DNA from: Rhodobacteraceae bacterium IMCC1335
Lineage (GTDB): Bacteria; Pseudomonadota; Alphaproteobacteria; Rhodobacterales; Rhodobacteraceae
Direction of reading: 5' to 3'
Length of the DNA: 64,000 nt
Assembly: GCA_039640495.1 (NCBI GenBank)
Contig: CP046864.1
Coordinates: 248,001-312,000 of the forward strand
Made by a program: the position numbers and the translations under genes. Of the stretch, positions 27,099 to 35,495 are shown in pieces. The notes beneath the pieces were generated by a model. It saw nothing but the letters and a program-made list of their open reading frames with translations, ran no database searches and had not been told where the DNA came from. How positions within the stretch are numbered: position 1 is the first letter of the stretch; each line of letters opens with the position of its first letter.

Positions 27099-27563
27099 AT
27101 GGAATTGTTTGATCTTCTGCGGCCAGAAGCGGTGCGGGTGATGTCCAAAGTGTCCAGCAAAAAGCGGCTGATTGCGGCCCTAGGCGATTTGGCGCAGTCT
27201 GCGCTGGGTTTGGATGCCGGCGATACCGTCGCCGCGCTGCAACAGCGCGAAAGCTTGGGTCCGACCGGTGTGGGCAATGGTGTGGCTTTGCCGCATGCCC
27301 GCTTGCCGGACGTTGAGCGGGTAATGGGCAGCTTCATTTTGCTGGAAACTCCGGTGATGTTTGATGCCGTGGATCAATTGCCGGTTGATATCGTTTTTGC
27401 ATTGTTTGCTCCGCAAAATGCTGGGTTTGAGCATTTAAGCGCATTGGCAAAAGTGTCGCGGCTGTTGCGCGACATAGATCTGCGCGACAAGCTGAGGGCC
27501 AATCCGAATAGTAAAACGCTCTATGCCTTATTGACCGAAGCCCAAACGATGCAGGCTGCGTAA
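27099..27563 (+). CDS. ptsN: nitrogen PTS EIIA component
   Basis: A 154-residue EIIA-Ntr. The phosphorylated His66 lies in VALPHARLP, and the FALFAPQNAGFEHLSALAKVSRLLRD block is typical. It is a regulatory phosphocarrier of the PTS-Ntr pathway, sensing N and K status. It is convergent with the sulfotransferase gene, 31 bp away. Confidence 0.93.
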   Translation: MELFDLLRPEAVRVMSKVSSKKRLIAALGDLAQSALGLDAGDTVAALQQRESLGPTGVGNGVALPHARLPDVERVMGSFILLETPVMFDAVDQLPVDIVFALFAPQNAGFEHLSALAKVSRLLRDIDLRDKLRANPNSKTLYALLTEAQTMQAA

Positions 27564-27594
27564 ACGTTTTGTGTTGGTTGGCCTATCGGCTAAT

Positions 27595-29022
27595 CTACGT
27601 TGTGCTCCAGGCTTCAAACCCGAATGTCAGATAATCCTGTTGATAGATATCTTGCAGGTGCGTTTCCAAGTTTTTGTCGTAAATGGCTGTGAGCCAAGCC
27701 AAAGACACCTCTGGTTCCAATACCGGCGTTGGGGGGTTTTTATACCCTGTCAGCTGCGCCAAAAAGGGCAAAAGAGTTTGCAGTTCATCCTCGCGAATGA
27801 TCATATCGGTAGGGCAAAATGCAGAGTAGCTGCGCAAAAGAGCCGTTTGGCTGGCCCAATGCGGATCAATCCTCAATGGTGTCTGACCCCTTAAATTGTC
27901 AGCTATGAACGCGATAAACTTTTCAAATGTATTGCGATGCAGCTCGGGATCAAACTCCGCAATTTTTTCAGGAAGATGCAAATCATATTGAACGTCCAGA
28001 AGCTGCCGTAAAACCCGCGAGCGTTGCTGCCCGCGCGAGGTGAGCAAGGCGCAAAACGAGCTATGCGCTCGGGCAACCGGATGGCGTAAAACGGTAAAGC
28101 TGCGGTGCGTGGCATGGCGGCGTTTCCAATCAATAAGGCTAGATTGCGAAAAATGTTTCTGCAGCGCCGCCGTTTCAACCCTATCCAAACTGGCCAGCCA
28201 GTTTTCGACGGTAAGATCGGGGCCAGAAGGGATCGATAAATATAACAAAGGGGAATGCGCCGCTGCGGTCGAATTTGGCAAGGTTGGCGCACGTTTTGGC
28301 TCAAAACTTGGAGTGCTGTTCAATTTAAAGGGATCCATACTGGCCAATGCGGTCTGCATGTCTTCTGGGTTTACTACTTTTTCGCGCAAAAAGGTTGGAT
28401 TTTGCGGTTTATAGCGCGAAGAAAGATCCTTTAATTTATGCGCACTGCCCAAATAGCTCCCAAGGCCATTGATCACGGACAAATTGTTTAAATCATCATA
28501 GCGTAAATAAAACCCTGTTTGGCCTGCCATTTGTAAGCGCTGCAAAATAAGTTCTTGAAAGAATTGCAGTTGTGTAAGCCGCGTTTCGAATTCTTCCGCA
28601 ACAAATTTGACTTTCGCGGTTTTTTTCTGGCGCGTGTCAAAGAGGTTCCATTGGCCTGTTTCGCGGGCAATTTTCAATGAGACGAAACTGTCGATCGGAT
28701 TGCGCGTTAAAATGATTTTTGCGCAGCTTGGATCTTTAAAGAGCGCGCTTAATATCCTTGGATCATGGTTGTGAAAATACCGAAACCCCTGGACCGTCGC
28801 GCCATTTTTTTTTACTTCTCGCAGCAGCGAAAGGGGGTTTTTATCGCGATCAGCCATTGAAAGCCCCAAGGCGCTTGATTGGCCCGGACGGTCAATAAAC
28901 ACTGGATTAAACAATTCGCCAAAGCAGTGCAGGTCAGGAAATTTGTTTAAATGAGATTGCAAAAAATTCGAGCCGGTTCGCATTTCTGCAAAGATTACAA
29001 AATATTTAAAAGCAAAGGCCAT
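27595..29022 (-). CDS. two-domain sulfotransferase family protein
   Basis: A 475-residue protein with two sulfotransferase-like halves. The N-terminal half (about 1-235) has a PAPS 5'-phosphosulfate loop (FAEMRTGSNFL) and the 3'-phosphate motif TRNPIDSFVSLK, as in Stf0-type enzymes. The C-terminal half (about 265-475) resembles Sulfotransfer_2: it keeps RHPVARAHSSF but its P-loop is degenerate (LYLSIPSGPDLTVE, no K/TG), so it may be inactive or only bind acceptor. I start at ATG 29022, with AAGGTG just upstream. A GTG at 29031 overlapping the previous stop is the alternative. It is last in the glycan operon, so it probably sulfates that surface glycan (inference). Confidence 0.82.
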   Translation of the reverse strand: MAFAFKYFVIFAEMRTGSNFLQSHLNKFPDLHCFGELFNPVFIDRPGQSSALGLSMADRDKNPLSLLREVKKNGATVQGFRYFHNHDPRILSALFKDPSCAKIILTRNPIDSFVSLKIARETGQWNLFDTRQKKTAKVKFVAEEFETRLTQLQFFQELILQRLQMAGQTGFYLRYDDLNNLSVINGLGSYLGSAHKLKDLSSRYKPQNPTFLREKVVNPEDMQTALASMDPFKLNSTPSFEPKRAPTLPNSTAAAHSPLLYLSIPSGPDLTVENWLASLDRVETAALQKHFSQSSLIDWKRRHATHRSFTVLRHPVARAHSSFCALLTSRGQQRSRVLRQLLDVQYDLHLPEKIAEFDPELHRNTFEKFIAFIADNLRGQTPLRIDPHWASQTALLRSYSAFCPTDMIIREDELQTLLPFLAQLTGYKNPPTPVLEPEVSLAWLTAIYDKNLETHLQDIYQQDYLTFGFEAWSTT

Positions 29023-29027
29023 CTTGT

Positions 29028-30722
29028 TCACCTTTCACGGGGTTTGGCTGGGCCGGTATGTGTCTTTTGGGCCGCAAAAACGCGTCGGCTGCTCAGATCA
29101 CCCGGTAGGGAGAGGGGAATGCCGCTGTCATTTAAACGGCTGTGCAACGCGTTAAGAGCGGTTAAATCTTGGCTAAGGGTGCAAAACGCAACCCCCTGCT
29201 GTCCCTTTGGCAGGTGGTGTAGAACGCGCCCAAGGCATGTTTCAGGGGCTTTCAAAACCTCTGCTAAGGTCCAAATTTGTATAACGCCGCGGGCGGCGGG
29301 CTGGCGGAGAGCTGCGGTTAAGTCCAGTTCGCTTTGGTGCCACGTGGCGGCTAAATCTTGGATCACCTCAAACGGCGCTGACAACTGCGCCAGTTCGATC
29401 AGCCAAGCTCCGGTAATAATCAGTTTGATCGCCCGCTTATCTGACACCAGAAAAGGCAGAATCTGCGGTCTATCTTGCATGCCAAAATTTAGGCATTGAA
29501 ACCGGCCTTGGGTATTCCAGATCAGGTTGCGCAAAAATGCCTCAGGATCGCGGTCACGCAATGGTGCCGAGGCAATCAGGCCGCCTTTATAAACCGCCGT
29601 ATTATGTTCAAAATATACCTTATCCTTGGCAAAGAGATGCCCATGCACGGTCACGTTGCTGGCGGCTTGCAGCCATGGGCTAAACCCGTCAAACAGGCTG
29701 CTAAACCCGTGTAAAACCGCATAGGGTGCTGCGGTTTTTTCGGGCCGCGGGTTTGGCGCAGGAACCGAGCTTTGCATTACCAATCCGGGCCGGCCAATTT
29801 TGGCGATAGTATTGGCCCGATTGAATATACTGTCTAAGGCGAAAGAGCTTGGCGGGTTGTCTGGTGAGAGGCTGCGTTTTGGAAAGGCGCTGTAAAGCGC
29901 ATCGGCTTTGGCCCATATTTTGCGCGCTAGAAAATGATTTGAGCGCTGCAGCAGCTGCAGGTGATCGTCATAAAAGACGAAGGGTTTGCCGTGGTGATCG
30001 AATTTTGAATAGGTCAGCGACTGGCTTTTGAGATTATCGGAATATAAGCGCGCCAGCGTCTGAAAATAGCTTTCATCGGGGATCCAAACCGATTTGAAAA
30101 ACCGCTCATAGCCCTTGCGTTTGGGGGTTTCTAAAATTGTGCGCAGCGTTGTGCTGGTCAGGCACCACCATTGTGATCCCAAATGCAGGCGCAGATCTGA
30201 TGGTGGTTTCCGGCGCATCTTACAGGCTTTTTGAAACGCCACAGCCGCGTCGAATAAATGCCGTTGGCTGTTCCAATTGAATGGATAATACCAGTAAAAC
30301 CGTTCTTGTTCAAAGCCCCCGCTTTGCCATGGAATTTTGTCAATCCAGACAGATTCGATGAAATCAGTATGGGCGTTTTTTTTCAAAAAGGCGATCAATT
30401 CCTCTGGCGGGCGCAACATCAGGCATGATTGAGAGGTGAGTAGAATATGCCCAAGCTCTGGTGATCTGCGCAGCAAAAGCGCCGCGGCAGCTTGGCTTGC
30501 TTTGACCAAGCCCCAACCGCCCCAAGCGGTTTTGTAGCGTGGAACAAAGCTGATTAGCTGATCGCTTTGAAACTGATCTTGAAACGCTTTGGCGGGCCCC
30601 TTGGGGGCGGCCTTATCTATATGAACCACAACCGGGCATCCTGCATCGCGCCACAGGCGCACGGTTTGGCCTGCACGTTCAAAGGACGAATGAAGAAGCA
30701 GGATGATCCCCAATTGTGCCAT
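29028..30722 (-). CDS. core-2/I-branching-type glycosyltransferase (GT14-like) with C-terminal DUF5927-like domain
   Basis: A 564-residue protein. The first 280 or so residues match the beta-1,6-N-acetylglucosaminyltransferase (GT14, Branch) fold: VVVHIDK, RYKTAWGGWGLVKAS, HILLTSQSCLMLRP, GSQWWCLT and WIPDESYFQTL. The C-terminal part (about 300-550) resembles the DUF5927 domain found fused to this enzyme in Rhodobacteraceae, of unknown function. It starts 7 bp after the downstream stop of the truncated glycosyltransferase and runs into the sulfotransferase gene. It likely adds a branching sugar to a surface glycan. Confidence 0.85.
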   Translation of the reverse strand: MAQLGIILLLHSSFERAGQTVRLWRDAGCPVVVHIDKAAPKGPAKAFQDQFQSDQLISFVPRYKTAWGGWGLVKASQAAAALLLRRSPELGHILLTSQSCLMLRPPEELIAFLKKNAHTDFIESVWIDKIPWQSGGFEQERFYWYYPFNWNSQRHLFDAAVAFQKACKMRRKPPSDLRLHLGSQWWCLTSTTLRTILETPKRKGYERFFKSVWIPDESYFQTLARLYSDNLKSQSLTYSKFDHHGKPFVFYDDHLQLLQRSNHFLARKIWAKADALYSAFPKRSLSPDNPPSSFALDSIFNRANTIAKIGRPGLVMQSSVPAPNPRPEKTAAPYAVLHGFSSLFDGFSPWLQAASNVTVHGHLFAKDKVYFEHNTAVYKGGLIASAPLRDRDPEAFLRNLIWNTQGRFQCLNFGMQDRPQILPFLVSDKRAIKLIITGAWLIELAQLSAPFEVIQDLAATWHQSELDLTAALRQPAARGVIQIWTLAEVLKAPETCLGRVLHHLPKGQQGVAFCTLSQDLTALNALHSRLNDSGIPLSLPGDLSSRRVFAAQKTHTGPAKPRER

Positions 30723-30729
30723 CGTCCCG

Positions 30730-30864
30730 CTAAGCCCATGCGCCTCTTGACATCACGCCAAGAGTTTCCAGCTGTGTCCAGGTTTTGAAAGTGCCAGCGC
30801 CGGGAATAAAAAGCGTAGGGCTGTTTGCCATTTGGTCTGTGTAGCGCTGATATTCGGCACTTTC
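30730..30864 (-). other. untranslated 44-codon tail beyond an in-frame amber codon
   Basis: After the TAG at 30865-30867 the same frame runs on for 44 codons to TAG 30730. The reading (from ESAEYQRY to MSRGAWA) aligns with the last 44 residues of the paralogous glycosyltransferase at 31837 (YQxY, NPTL/SPTL, W.QL..LG.MS.G.W). It is thus the lost or readthrough C-terminus of the gene upstream. Confidence 0.85.
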
Positions 30865-31767
30865 CTAATAGTGTTCTGAAGTGCTGAGTGCATCAGTGAG
30901 CTTTTCTTCAAGCGTGCTCAGGAATTTTACATGCAATAGCACGCCGCTTATTTTTTGCCCCCCCGACCGGTCATAGACTGCGTTCAAGCGTGATGGCAGC
31001 AGCGCGTGCGTGCTGCTGGTATAGGCACAACCGCGCCGCCATTTGACCAAGGGAATTTTATTCAGAGCAGGGCTTTTATGAGGCAGATCGTTGAAGAAAT
31101 GCCGTGTCCGCGGGCCGCCTTGAATCCAAAGGTTTTTATCACGGTTATTTCGAGAGATTTGATAATTCCCCGCGTCAAAATATCGGCAGATCTGCAACGG
31201 GTTTTGGCCAAGCTTATATTGAGCTTTTGCAACTGAACCTTTGGGAAAAAGATCCAGCAACAGGGCGGGAAAACTGCGTTGGCCTTGCTGGTCCAACCAC
31301 GCGGTTAAGGCGCAAAGCGGACGCGTGTTGAGATGCGGGTAAACCAAAAGCTCATCCGGGTCCACTGTCAGGCACCAATGCCCATTCCCGTAGCGGTTCA
31401 ATAAGCCGTGCAGCCAATCGATCCCAAAACGCGCAGCTTTATAGCTGTTTTTCGTTGACCAAAGCGAGACATCTGGTTGATTGGCCAGAAATTTCGGGCC
31501 CCCGTCTCGGCTGTTATTATCAACGATCAAAAAATGCCCTATACCAATTTTTCGGTAGTAGTCTAAAAAATAGGGCAGGCGGATATATTCATCTTTCACA
31601 GTTGCAAAAAGCAAAATGTCATGGGGTTTGATCGTGTTGCCGCGATTGCGGATCTGGGTGAGCTCTGCCGCCTTGCGATAGATGCGCATATTCAGCCAGC
31701 GGCGCTGCGCTCGTAGCTGGAGCAGACGCGCAAGCCTCATCTCAGCGGCCCATGTGCGGGCGGGCAT
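30865..31767 (-). CDS. glycosyltransferase (GT2/GT92-like), interrupted by an in-frame amber codon
   Basis: A 300-residue glycosyltransferase of the DUF/GT92-like group. FATVKDEYIRLPYFLDYYRKIG and FLIVDNNSRDGG form the nucleotide-sugar site, WCLTVDPDELLVYP is the DxD-like motif, and IQGGPRTRHFF and LNKIPLVKW are conserved with its neighbour at 31837. It ends at TAG 30865 about 45 codons short of the paralogue. Nearly the whole catalytic core remains, so activity may be kept. The ATG at 31767 has no clear ribosome binding site; the frame continues upstream to the neighbour's stop without another start. Confidence 0.8.
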   Translation of the reverse strand: MPARTWAAEMRLARLLQLRAQRRWLNMRIYRKAAELTQIRNRGNTIKPHDILLFATVKDEYIRLPYFLDYYRKIGIGHFLIVDNNSRDGGPKFLANQPDVSLWSTKNSYKAARFGIDWLHGLLNRYGNGHWCLTVDPDELLVYPHLNTRPLCALTAWLDQQGQRSFPALLLDLFPKGSVAKAQYKLGQNPLQICRYFDAGNYQISRNNRDKNLWIQGGPRTRHFFNDLPHKSPALNKIPLVKWRRGCAYTSSTHALLPSRLNAVYDRSGGQKISGVLLHVKFLSTLEEKLTDALSTSEHY

Positions 31768-31836
31768 TTGCGGCGCCGTTTTGGGTTTGGCGCCCAGACG
31801 CAGAATGCGCGCTGCAGTTTGGCCTTCCCCCCAGCC

Positions 31837-32928
31837 TCATCCCCAACCTCCGGCCGACATCAGCCCCAACTGCTGCAATTGTCGCCAGCTGCGCAGACGT
31901 GTTGAATAGGGGGTCCAGAGCGTTGGGTTCTTGATCAAACTGTCGTAATAAGATTGATAAAGGCTGCTATTTGCAAAATGTTGCCCGCGTTTTTTTTCTT
32001 CAAGGCTTTTTTCGATGATCTGCGGCAGGAATTTAGTGTGCAAGAGAATGCCAGAGGCGGCCATACCGCCAGTATCGTTAAACGCTTTGTTCAGGCGCCG
32101 CGGCAGTAAACTATGCGTCGCGCTGTTATAGGCAAAGGACCTGTGCCATTTGACCAAGGGTATTTTGTTCAGGGTCGGGGCTTTTCGCGGTTGATCGGCA
32201 AAAAAGCTGCGGGCTCTTGGGCCCCCTTGAACCCATAATGCGCATAATTTTTCTTGATAGGTGATGCTGTAATTGCCACTGTCAAAATGGGTTAAGGCTT
32301 TCAGTGGATCAAAGCTGTTGTGTGGCGAACCTTCGTCCAACCGACCGGTGGGATAAAGCTCTAACATAATGGCCCCAAACATGTCTGTCTTGCCGCGCTC
32401 GAGCCAGTCAGTCAGCGCAGAAAGTGGCCGACTGTGCCAATGCGGATAAACAAACAACTCATCTGCATCGAAGGTCAGGCACCAATGGCCATGCCCGTAA
32501 CGGCGCAACAGCGCATTTATCCAATCCATGCCAAAACGCGAAAACCGATAGCTGGCGGCGGTTTGCCAAAGCGATACATCCGTTTGTGCACGCAACAGCT
32601 CGAGGCTGCCATCCGTACTGCCATTATCAACAATCAGGAAGTGCTGAACGCCAAGCGCGCGATAATGCTGCAATACACTTGGCAGGCGCTGAATTTCATT
32701 GCGAAGAACCATTGCCCCCAAAATCATATCATCTGTGATGCGGTGGGTGCGTTGCGCCACCGGCTGCAGCGAATTTGATTTTCGCTGTGCACGCCATAGA
32801 AAATATTTTCGACGCCAGCGCAGGCGATAGGCTACCTTTGCCTGATATAGCGCGTTGAGCGGGCGCGCGGTGGCGGCGGTGGCTGGTAAATTAGCCAACC
32901 GTGTAACCTGGATACGATTATTGGGCAT
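31837..32928 (-). CDS. glycosyltransferase (GT2/GT92-like), intact paralogue
   Basis: A 363-residue paralogue of the gene at 30865. It has VLRNEIQRLPSVLQHYRALG, FLIVDNGSTDGS, WCLTFDADELFVYP and WVQGGPRARSFF. The acidic DADE is the likely metal/UDP-sugar motif. The ATG at 32928 overlaps the galE stop by 11 bp. It likely transfers a hexose in surface-glycan assembly. Tandem duplication, then divergence, is inferred from the shared motifs throughout. Confidence 0.85.
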   Translation of the reverse strand: MPNNRIQVTRLANLPATAATARPLNALYQAKVAYRLRWRRKYFLWRAQRKSNSLQPVAQRTHRITDDMILGAMVLRNEIQRLPSVLQHYRALGVQHFLIVDNGSTDGSLELLRAQTDVSLWQTAASYRFSRFGMDWINALLRRYGHGHWCLTFDADELFVYPHWHSRPLSALTDWLERGKTDMFGAIMLELYPTGRLDEGSPHNSFDPLKALTHFDSGNYSITYQEKLCALWVQGGPRARSFFADQPRKAPTLNKIPLVKWHRSFAYNSATHSLLPRRLNKAFNDTGGMAASGILLHTKFLPQIIEKSLEEKKRGQHFANSSLYQSYYDSLIKNPTLWTPYSTRLRSWRQLQQLGLMSAGGWG

Positions 32929-33898
32929 AGCCGCCCCCTTGTTGCCAGCGCTGGGCATCTCGAATGATCACATCCAAAGACGATTGCTGCGCTGACCAGC
33001 CCAACGATTGGGCCACCCGCCATATATCCGCTTGCAGCCAGGCACAATCGCCGGGGCGCCGGGGCGCCGCGGTTAGCTTGATTTTTTGCCCGGTGAGTTT
33101 TGAAACCGCGGAAATCACTTGCAGCACAGAATATCCGCGACCGCTGCCCAGATTGAAAATCTGGCTGGCTTTGCCGCGCAACAGCCATTGCACCCCGCAC
33201 ACATAGGCCCGCGCGATATCGCTGACATGGATGAAATCGCGCAAACATGTGCCATCTGGAGTTTGGTAATTGGTTCCAAAAACTTGAATATCTTGGCCTG
33301 CCTCGACCGCCTGTAGAAGGCGTGGTATCAAATGCGTTTCAGGCATATGGCATTCGCCCAGCCGGCCCGTTGGATCTGCACCGGCAACGTTGAAATATCG
33401 GAAGATCAGATATTTTAATGGCATAATATGTTGAAAATTGTGTAGCTGATGCTCAGCGGCGAGCTTACTGGCAGCGTAGGCATTGCTTGGGTTGAGCGGG
33501 GCGTTTTCGCTCAGTGGTTCGCGCGGCTGATCCCCATAAACCGCGCAGGTTGAGGAGAAGATGATATTCTTGCACCCGTTTAGTTGCGCAGCCTGCAAAA
33601 GGTTCAAGCTGCCCATCACATTGGTGAGCCAATATTGTGCCGGCTGATGCTGGCTTTCAGAAATATCGCTACGGGCGGCAAAATGGCAAATGGCCTGCGG
33701 TTGATACTGTTGAAAGGCGCTTTCGAGGCATGACGGAGAATTTATATCGCCGAAAACAAACGGCCCGAACTGAACTGCATCGCGCCAGCCACTGCTCAGG
33801 TTGTCAAACGTTATGGGCGTGTATCCGGCCGCTTTGAGCGCTTTGCACGCATGGGATCCGATATATCCCGCCCCACCGGTGACCAATATGTTTACCAC
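32918..33898 (-). CDS. galE: UDP-glucose 4-epimerase
   Basis: A 326-residue extended SDR with the NAD loop GGAGYIGSH (residues 8-16), the catalytic STCAVYG Ser and the YxxxK motif (NAYAASKLAAE), plus RYFNVAGADPTG and DGTCLRDFIHV typical of GalE. It interconverts UDP-glucose and UDP-galactose, supplying the following glycosyltransferases. The start is a GTG. It opens the operon galE-GT-GT-GT14-sulfotransferase. Confidence 0.94.
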   Translation of the reverse strand: MVNILVTGGAGYIGSHACKALKAAGYTPITFDNLSSGWRDAVQFGPFVFGDINSPSCLESAFQQYQPQAICHFAARSDISESQHQPAQYWLTNVMGSLNLLQAAQLNGCKNIIFSSTCAVYGDQPREPLSENAPLNPSNAYAASKLAAEHQLHNFQHIMPLKYLIFRYFNVAGADPTGRLGECHMPETHLIPRLLQAVEAGQDIQVFGTNYQTPDGTCLRDFIHVSDIARAYVCGVQWLLRGKASQIFNLGSGRGYSVLQVISAVSKLTGQKIKLTAAPRRPGDCAWLQADIWRVAQSLGWSAQQSSLDVIIRDAQRWQQGGGYAQ

Positions 33899-34422
33899 AG
33901 CGTCGCCTGAGCCATGCGGATTTCCTTTTATAGACGGTGCGGCGCGTGCAAATGTCGCCCCAACGGCCTGTTTTTATGTTGTAAGCCCAGTAGAAATTTA
34001 TGCAGGGTCTAAACAGGGGTAGAAGTCAAAAAGGGTAAAATTGTGTCTTAATTTTGATCGTTTTTTGCCCGGTGCTCTCCCTGGGTCATATTGAAAATAT
34101 TGGGGGAATATCTATGACACTTTATGCATTAGGTGGCCGGATATTTTGGGGCCTAAACGCTAGGCCTGTTTTGAGCGCACGCGCTTTCTGTGATCCTTCG
34201 CGTCATTTATTGGCGATAAATCTTTACGCTATGGCCTCCAGATTTAGGGTGGAAATAATAATCTTTTGCGCGCGTGCTGTGCCTGCTATTACCGTGATCT
34301 AGCCCTAATTAAGCCATTTTTCCGCGATAGGACTTGTTTGTATAGGCGGGAGGCACGTAGCACGCACAGCGCCGTTAGGATGCCGCGCAGCAGCGCGCTA
34401 CATCACGCAAAAAGGAACTGGT
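33899..34422. other. divergent promoter region between galE and kpsM
   Basis: About 520 bp without a supportable gene. The plus strand has an open frame at 34114-34302 whose first residues (MTLYALGGR) resemble a gamma-carbonic-anhydrase start, but nothing after it does; at most it is a fragment. A GTAGC...GCTAC stem-loop at about 34357-34410 lies just before the kpsM leader. Confidence 0.4.
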
Positions 34423-34458
34423 ATGGCGCGTTTTGTAACCTCTAGAGCGGCTGAATGA
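34423..34458 (+). CDS. 11-codon leader ORF overlapping the kpsM start
   Basis: ATG at 34423, preceded by AAAAAGGAACTGGT (a strong Shine-Dalgarno), encodes MARFVTSRAAE and stops at TGA 34456-34458, which overlaps the kpsM ATG (ATGA). It may be a coupling leader, or the original kpsM N-terminus shifted out of frame. Confidence 0.45.
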   Translation: MARFVTSRAAE

Positions 34459-35276
34459 GGGTTTGGCGGAACCTTGCAGCGCTTGGTTGCGCGGGCTATC
34501 AACTGTTTGATGCGGTCTTTCATGGCTCGGTGCGCAGCGTGCGTAAAAAGCACCGTTTGCCGGTCGTTTCACTGCTGATTGTGATTGCCCAATCGGTGAT
34601 ATTCACCATCGGCTTTATCATGTTGTTTCAAGTGCTGGGGGCCACTGGATCGGCTCTTCGCGGTGATTTCGTTATTTTTATTATGAGCGGTGTTTTTTTA
34701 TTTATGACCCATGTCGGCGCGATCTCGGCAGTCGCCACAGCCGAGGGCCCTGCGTCGCCGATGATGCAGCATGCTCCGATGAATACGGTGATCGCGGTTG
34801 CCTCGGCCGCGTTGGGTTCTTTTTATATGCAGCTGCTCTCCATTATCGTCATTCTTGGCTTTTATTATTTTGCCTTTACGCCTTTTGTGATCGAGAAGCC
34901 GCTTGGTACCTTCATGATGTTTGTGCTCGCGTGGTTTTCCGGCTGCGCTATTGGTTTGGTGATTTATGCGTTAAAGCCTTGGGCCCCCGATGTGGTCATG
35001 TTGGTGCAAACCGTGTTTCAACGCCTGAATATGGTTGCATCGGGCAAGATGTTTGTCGCCAATAGTTTGCCGGGATCGGTTTTGGTAATGTTCACCTGGA
35101 ACCCGTTATTTCATGTGATTGATCAGGCCCGCGGCTTTGCATTTATCAACTACCAGCCGCGCAACAGTGATCCTTTATACCCGTTATATTTTTCTTTAGG
35201 CTTGCTTATGCTTGGCTTCATTGGCGAATATTATACCCGACAAAGGGCGTCTTCGAGCTGGCTGGCAAAGATTTAA
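34455..35276 (+). CDS. kpsM: capsular polysaccharide ABC exporter permease
   Basis: A 273-residue ABC-2-type permease with six transmembrane helices. GDFVIFIMSGVFLFMTH, SPMMQHAPMNT, KMFVANSLPG and WNPLFHVIDQARGFAFINY are motifs of the KpsM-like subunit of Rhodobacteraceae. It is the presumed partner of kpsT/kpsE at 5-6.6 kb, and lies next to galE and the glycan operon. Its ATG has no own ribosome binding site and overlaps the leader ORF stop. Confidence 0.88.
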   Translation: MRVWRNLAALGCAGYQLFDAVFHGSVRSVRKKHRLPVVSLLIVIAQSVIFTIGFIMLFQVLGATGSALRGDFVIFIMSGVFLFMTHVGAISAVATAEGPASPMMQHAPMNTVIAVASAALGSFYMQLLSIIVILGFYYFAFTPFVIEKPLGTFMMFVLAWFSGCAIGLVIYALKPWAPDVVMLVQTVFQRLNMVASGKMFVANSLPGSVLVMFTWNPLFHVIDQARGFAFINYQPRNSDPLYPLYFSLGLLMLGFIGEYYTRQRASSSWLAKI

Positions 35277-35360
35277 CACTATTTTTGTGTTTAATTTGTA
35301 CGAAAAAGTCAATTAAATCAAAATTGTATTTAAATTTAGACATTCTTGGCCCTGTGAAAG

Positions 35361-35389
35361 CTTGCAGGTCGCAAACCCCCTGCCTATAT
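35361..35389 (+). promoter_or_regulatory. candidate RpoH (sigma-32) promoter for dnaK
   Basis: CTTGCA at 35361, a 17-bp spacer and CTATAT at 35384 match the alphaproteobacterial heat-shock sigma consensus (CTTG, then CyTATnT). It sits 107 bp before the dnaK ATG. No CIRCE element was seen. Confidence 0.65.
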
Positions 35390-35495
35390 ACACACGGCGC
35401 AGATTTGCGCATTTACGTAAACATTTAATACACCGCGCCAAAGCCGCATGACTTGACGTTGGTTGTATCGCCTGAATTGAAGAGGGATCAAATTT

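Noticed and set aside
34054..34302. 82-codon plus-strand frame before kpsM
   Set aside because: An internal MTLYALGG stretch recalls a gamma-carbonic-anhydrase start, but nothing after it matches, and there is no downstream conserved domain.
35277..35495. CIRCE heat-shock element upstream of dnaK
   Set aside because: No TTAGCACTC-N9-GAGTGCTAA pattern is present; a sigma-32-type promoter explains the region better.
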